Assembly: GCA_016202795.1 (NCBI GenBank)
Contig: JACQNY010000042.1
Coordinates: 1 to 6,454, forward strand
Length of the DNA stretch: 6,454 nt
Source of the DNA: Candidatus Aenigmatarchaeota archaeon
GTDB lineage: Archaea; Aenigmatarchaeota; Aenigmatarchaeia; JACPZZ01
Direction: 5' to 3'
A model generated the notes under the pieces. It did no database searches. It worked only from the letters and a program-made list of their open reading frames with translations, and had not been told where the DNA came from. Made by a program: the position numbers and the translations under genes. Within the stretch, counting starts at the first letter, position 1. The number at the start of each line of letters is the position of its first letter. Of the stretch, positions 5,234 to 6,454 are shown in pieces.

Positions 5234-6217
5234 TTACCGGACAAGCTCCTGCACAAGCATTTCCTGTTTTGCAAGATTGACGTCGAGCTTGTCTAACAAT
5301 TCGCAGACTTTGCAAATTTCGCCGGAACACGGCTCGCCGCAGTTTTCGCACTCTGTTATTTCTGTTAGGCCGCTTCTTTCAGCGGATTCTCTTAAAACCG
5401 GCAGCATCGCGTCAAAAGTTCGCAGGAACGAGAATTTTGTGCCCGCGTGACGAGATTCGACGTCGTTCAGGAAGTCGCGCACCTCAAAACGGATGCCGGA
5501 AACGTAAGGGCATTCTCCCCAATAATTGCCAGCTTTGCTAACCAACGCGTACAAAGCGACCTCCTTTTCCGGTATGTCGCGCAATGGTTTGATGCGCGGG
5601 ACGAATTTGTCATTGTTTTTTAATGCCGGCTTTGGGCCCATGCGGGCCAAACGCTTCAAATCACCTTTAAGATAGTTTATCAAAACTGCCTGCGCTTCGT
5701 CATCCATGTTATGGCCTGTGCAAACTTTGGTTGCGCCAAGCTCTCTTGCTGCGCGATTGAGCAGATAACGGCGAAAAACGCCGCAGAACGTGCACGAGTT
5801 AAGGTTTTTCGTTCCCGCTGCTTTCACAGCCATGATATCATCGATGCTTTTGCCTAGATTGCTCTTAAAACTAACAATGTAATGCTCAACGCCGAGTTTT
5901 CTTGTCAGTTCTTCAGTGACGTCAAGGCTTTTGTCGCGGTAATGTTCTATCCCTTCGTCAATGCTGACTGCGATTATTTTGACATCGGGTCGCGAGCCGA
6001 AGATTTTTTTCATTAACGCCAAAGAGACAGATGAGTCTTTGCCGCCGCTCAATCCGACTACGATAACGTCATTTTTCTCGACCAGACCGTGCTCGCGTAT
6101 TGTCCTTTTGACGCGCTTCTCGAACTGGTCTTTAAAGCAAGTTGCGCAATACGAGTTGCCTTCATACTTGCGCGTGTAGATGGCTTTGGCGCCACAATCA
6201 CAGTTGACGTCAACCAC
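5234..6217 (-). CDS. ncsA: NcsA/TtuA-type tRNA 2-thiolation ATPase
   Basis: This is a PP-loop ATPase of the NcsA/Ncs6/TtuA group. These enzymes adenylate a uridine in tRNA and replace its C2 oxygen with sulfur delivered by a ubiquitin-like carrier. Numbered from the GTG at 6217 (327 residues), it has an N-terminal zinc ribbon (Cys6, Cys8, Cys24, Cys27), the ATP-binding SGGKDS loop (57-62), a CxxC pair (Cys142, Cys145), the TGHNMDDEAQ motif (about 167-176), Cys236 in a GECPY motif, and a C-terminal zinc ribbon (Cys290, 293, 297, 302, 305). Cys142, Cys145 and Cys236 match the spacing of the three [4Fe-4S] ligands of Thermus TtuA. Whether it modifies U34 (NcsA-like) or U54 (TtuA-like) cannot be told. 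The gene overlaps the carrier gene by eight bases. The GTG is preferred to the in-frame TTG at 6226 because GAAGG lies about nine bases before it and family members start close to the first cysteines. Confidence 0.9.
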   Translation of the reverse strand: MVDVNCDCGAKAIYTRKYEGNSYCATCFKDQFEKRVKRTIREHGLVEKNDVIVVGLSGGKDSSVSLALMKKIFGSRPDVKIIAVSIDEGIEHYRDKSLDVTEELTRKLGVEHYIVSFKSNLGKSIDDIMAVKAAGTKNLNSCTFCGVFRRYLLNRAARELGATKVCTGHNMDDEAQAVLINYLKGDLKRLARMGPKPALKNNDKFVPRIKPLRDIPEKEVALYALVSKAGNYWGECPYVSGIRFEVRDFLNDVESRHAGTKFSFLRTFDAMLPVLRESAERSGLTEITECENCGEPCSGEICKVCELLDKLDVNLAKQEMLVQELVR

Positions 6218-6407
6218 CAGAAACAACCTTCAGAATTTCTACAGAATCGTTTTCCTTTATTTCGCTTGCGTCAGGCACAATTTCGTTGTTTACCGATACG
6301 AGAACGATTTCAGGGTTTATTTTCAATTCTTTTAGCAATCCGGAAACCGTCGACGACTTTGTTTCTATCTCTTTCGCGTCTTCCAGCCACGCGACTTTGA
6401 GTTTCAT
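6210..6407 (-). CDS. Ubiquitin-like small sulfur-carrier protein (SAMP/TtuB/ThiS/MoaD-like)
   Basis: The 65-residue protein fits a beta-grasp fold: strand MKLKVAWLE (1-9), strand 12-16, a helix (about 20-28), strand EIVLVSVNNEIV (33-44), and a final strand SVEILKVVSGG (55-65). The C-terminal Gly-Gly is the key feature; in this family an E1-like enzyme activates it to a thiocarboxylate that hands on sulfur. Members serve tRNA thiolation (TtuB, SAMP2), molybdopterin (MoaD) or thiamine (ThiS). Overlap with the tRNA-thiolation ATPase points to tRNA thiolation, with protein modification (SAMP function) also possible. No E1-like activating gene is in the window. It is the first gene of its operon, with a TATA box placed for a leaderless or near-leaderless start and no Shine-Dalgarno sequence. 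It ends with TGA. Confidence 0.88.
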   Translation of the reverse strand: MKLKVAWLEDAKEIETKSSTVSGLLKELKINPEIVLVSVNNEIVPDASEIKENDSVEILKVVSGG

Positions 6408-6430
6408 AGCGACACTAATATGATAGACAG

Positions 6431-6440
6431 GTTTAAATAA
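6431..6440 (-). promoter_or_regulatory. TATA box of the sulfur-carrier/thiolase operon
   Basis: TTATTTAAAC on the - strand is centred about 28 bases upstream of the ATG at 6407, so transcription should start within a few bases of that ATG. The flank towards the right edge is AT-rich, and no gene is seen in 6408-6454. Confidence 0.55.
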
Positions 6441-6454
6441 AATAAAGGAAGATC

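Overview
The window reads as archaeal chromosome, with moderate GC. TATA-like boxes lie about 25-37 bases upstream of start codons, giving leaderless or very short-leader transcripts. There is a heavily sequon-rich cell-surface protein, an archaeal-type tRNA-thiolation enzyme paired with a Gly-Gly-ending ubiquitin-like protein, and a class I arginyl-tRNA synthetase. The compact layout and the families present suggest a small-genome lineage such as a DPANN archaeon. That placement is inference; no rRNA or other phylogenetic marker gene is present.

The left part is on the + strand. A large surface glycoprotein runs in from the left edge (its N-terminus is outside) and ends at 1888. It is followed by a small two-helix membrane protein of the DUF5654 type (1925-2272). 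Everything to the right is on the - strand. In transcription order from the right edge these are: a beta-grasp sulfur-carrier protein (6210-6407) overlapping an NcsA/TtuA-type tRNA 2-thiolation ATPase (5234-6217); a pyruvoyl-dependent SpeD-family decarboxylase (4733-5164); arginyl-tRNA synthetase as two adjacent in-frame pieces (3274-4680 and 2848-3273); and an MgtC/SapB-family membrane protein (2341-2766). No intergenic gap exceeds 100 bases, and I saw no tRNA, rRNA, CRISPR array or insertion sequence.

The most unusual feature is argS. A complete arginyl-tRNA synthetase of about 610 residues is interrupted, without any frame change, by one TAG codon between its catalytic domain and its tRNA-binding C-terminal domain. 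The TAG is followed directly by ATG and preceded by a GAGGT Shine-Dalgarno-like sequence, so a split two-subunit enzyme made by termination-reinitiation is plausible. Amber readthrough, a nonsense mutation or a base error remain possible. A second TAG in the same frame ends the C-terminal piece at the position where the family normally ends, and the frame stays open from there into the MgtC-family gene. This argues that TAG is still a stop codon in this genome.

The second structural signal is a pair of related hairpins (2276-2307 and 2805-2841). Each starts within 3-6 bases of a stop codon, and together they flank the MgtC-family gene. Their 11-bp stems differ at three base pairs, and every difference is compensated on the other arm.

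Functionally, three units concern translation or polyamines: tRNA sulfur modification (carrier plus ATPase in one operon), tRNA charging with arginine, and polyamine synthesis. The left end is cell envelope. I found no convincing evidence that the whole window forms one dedicated system.
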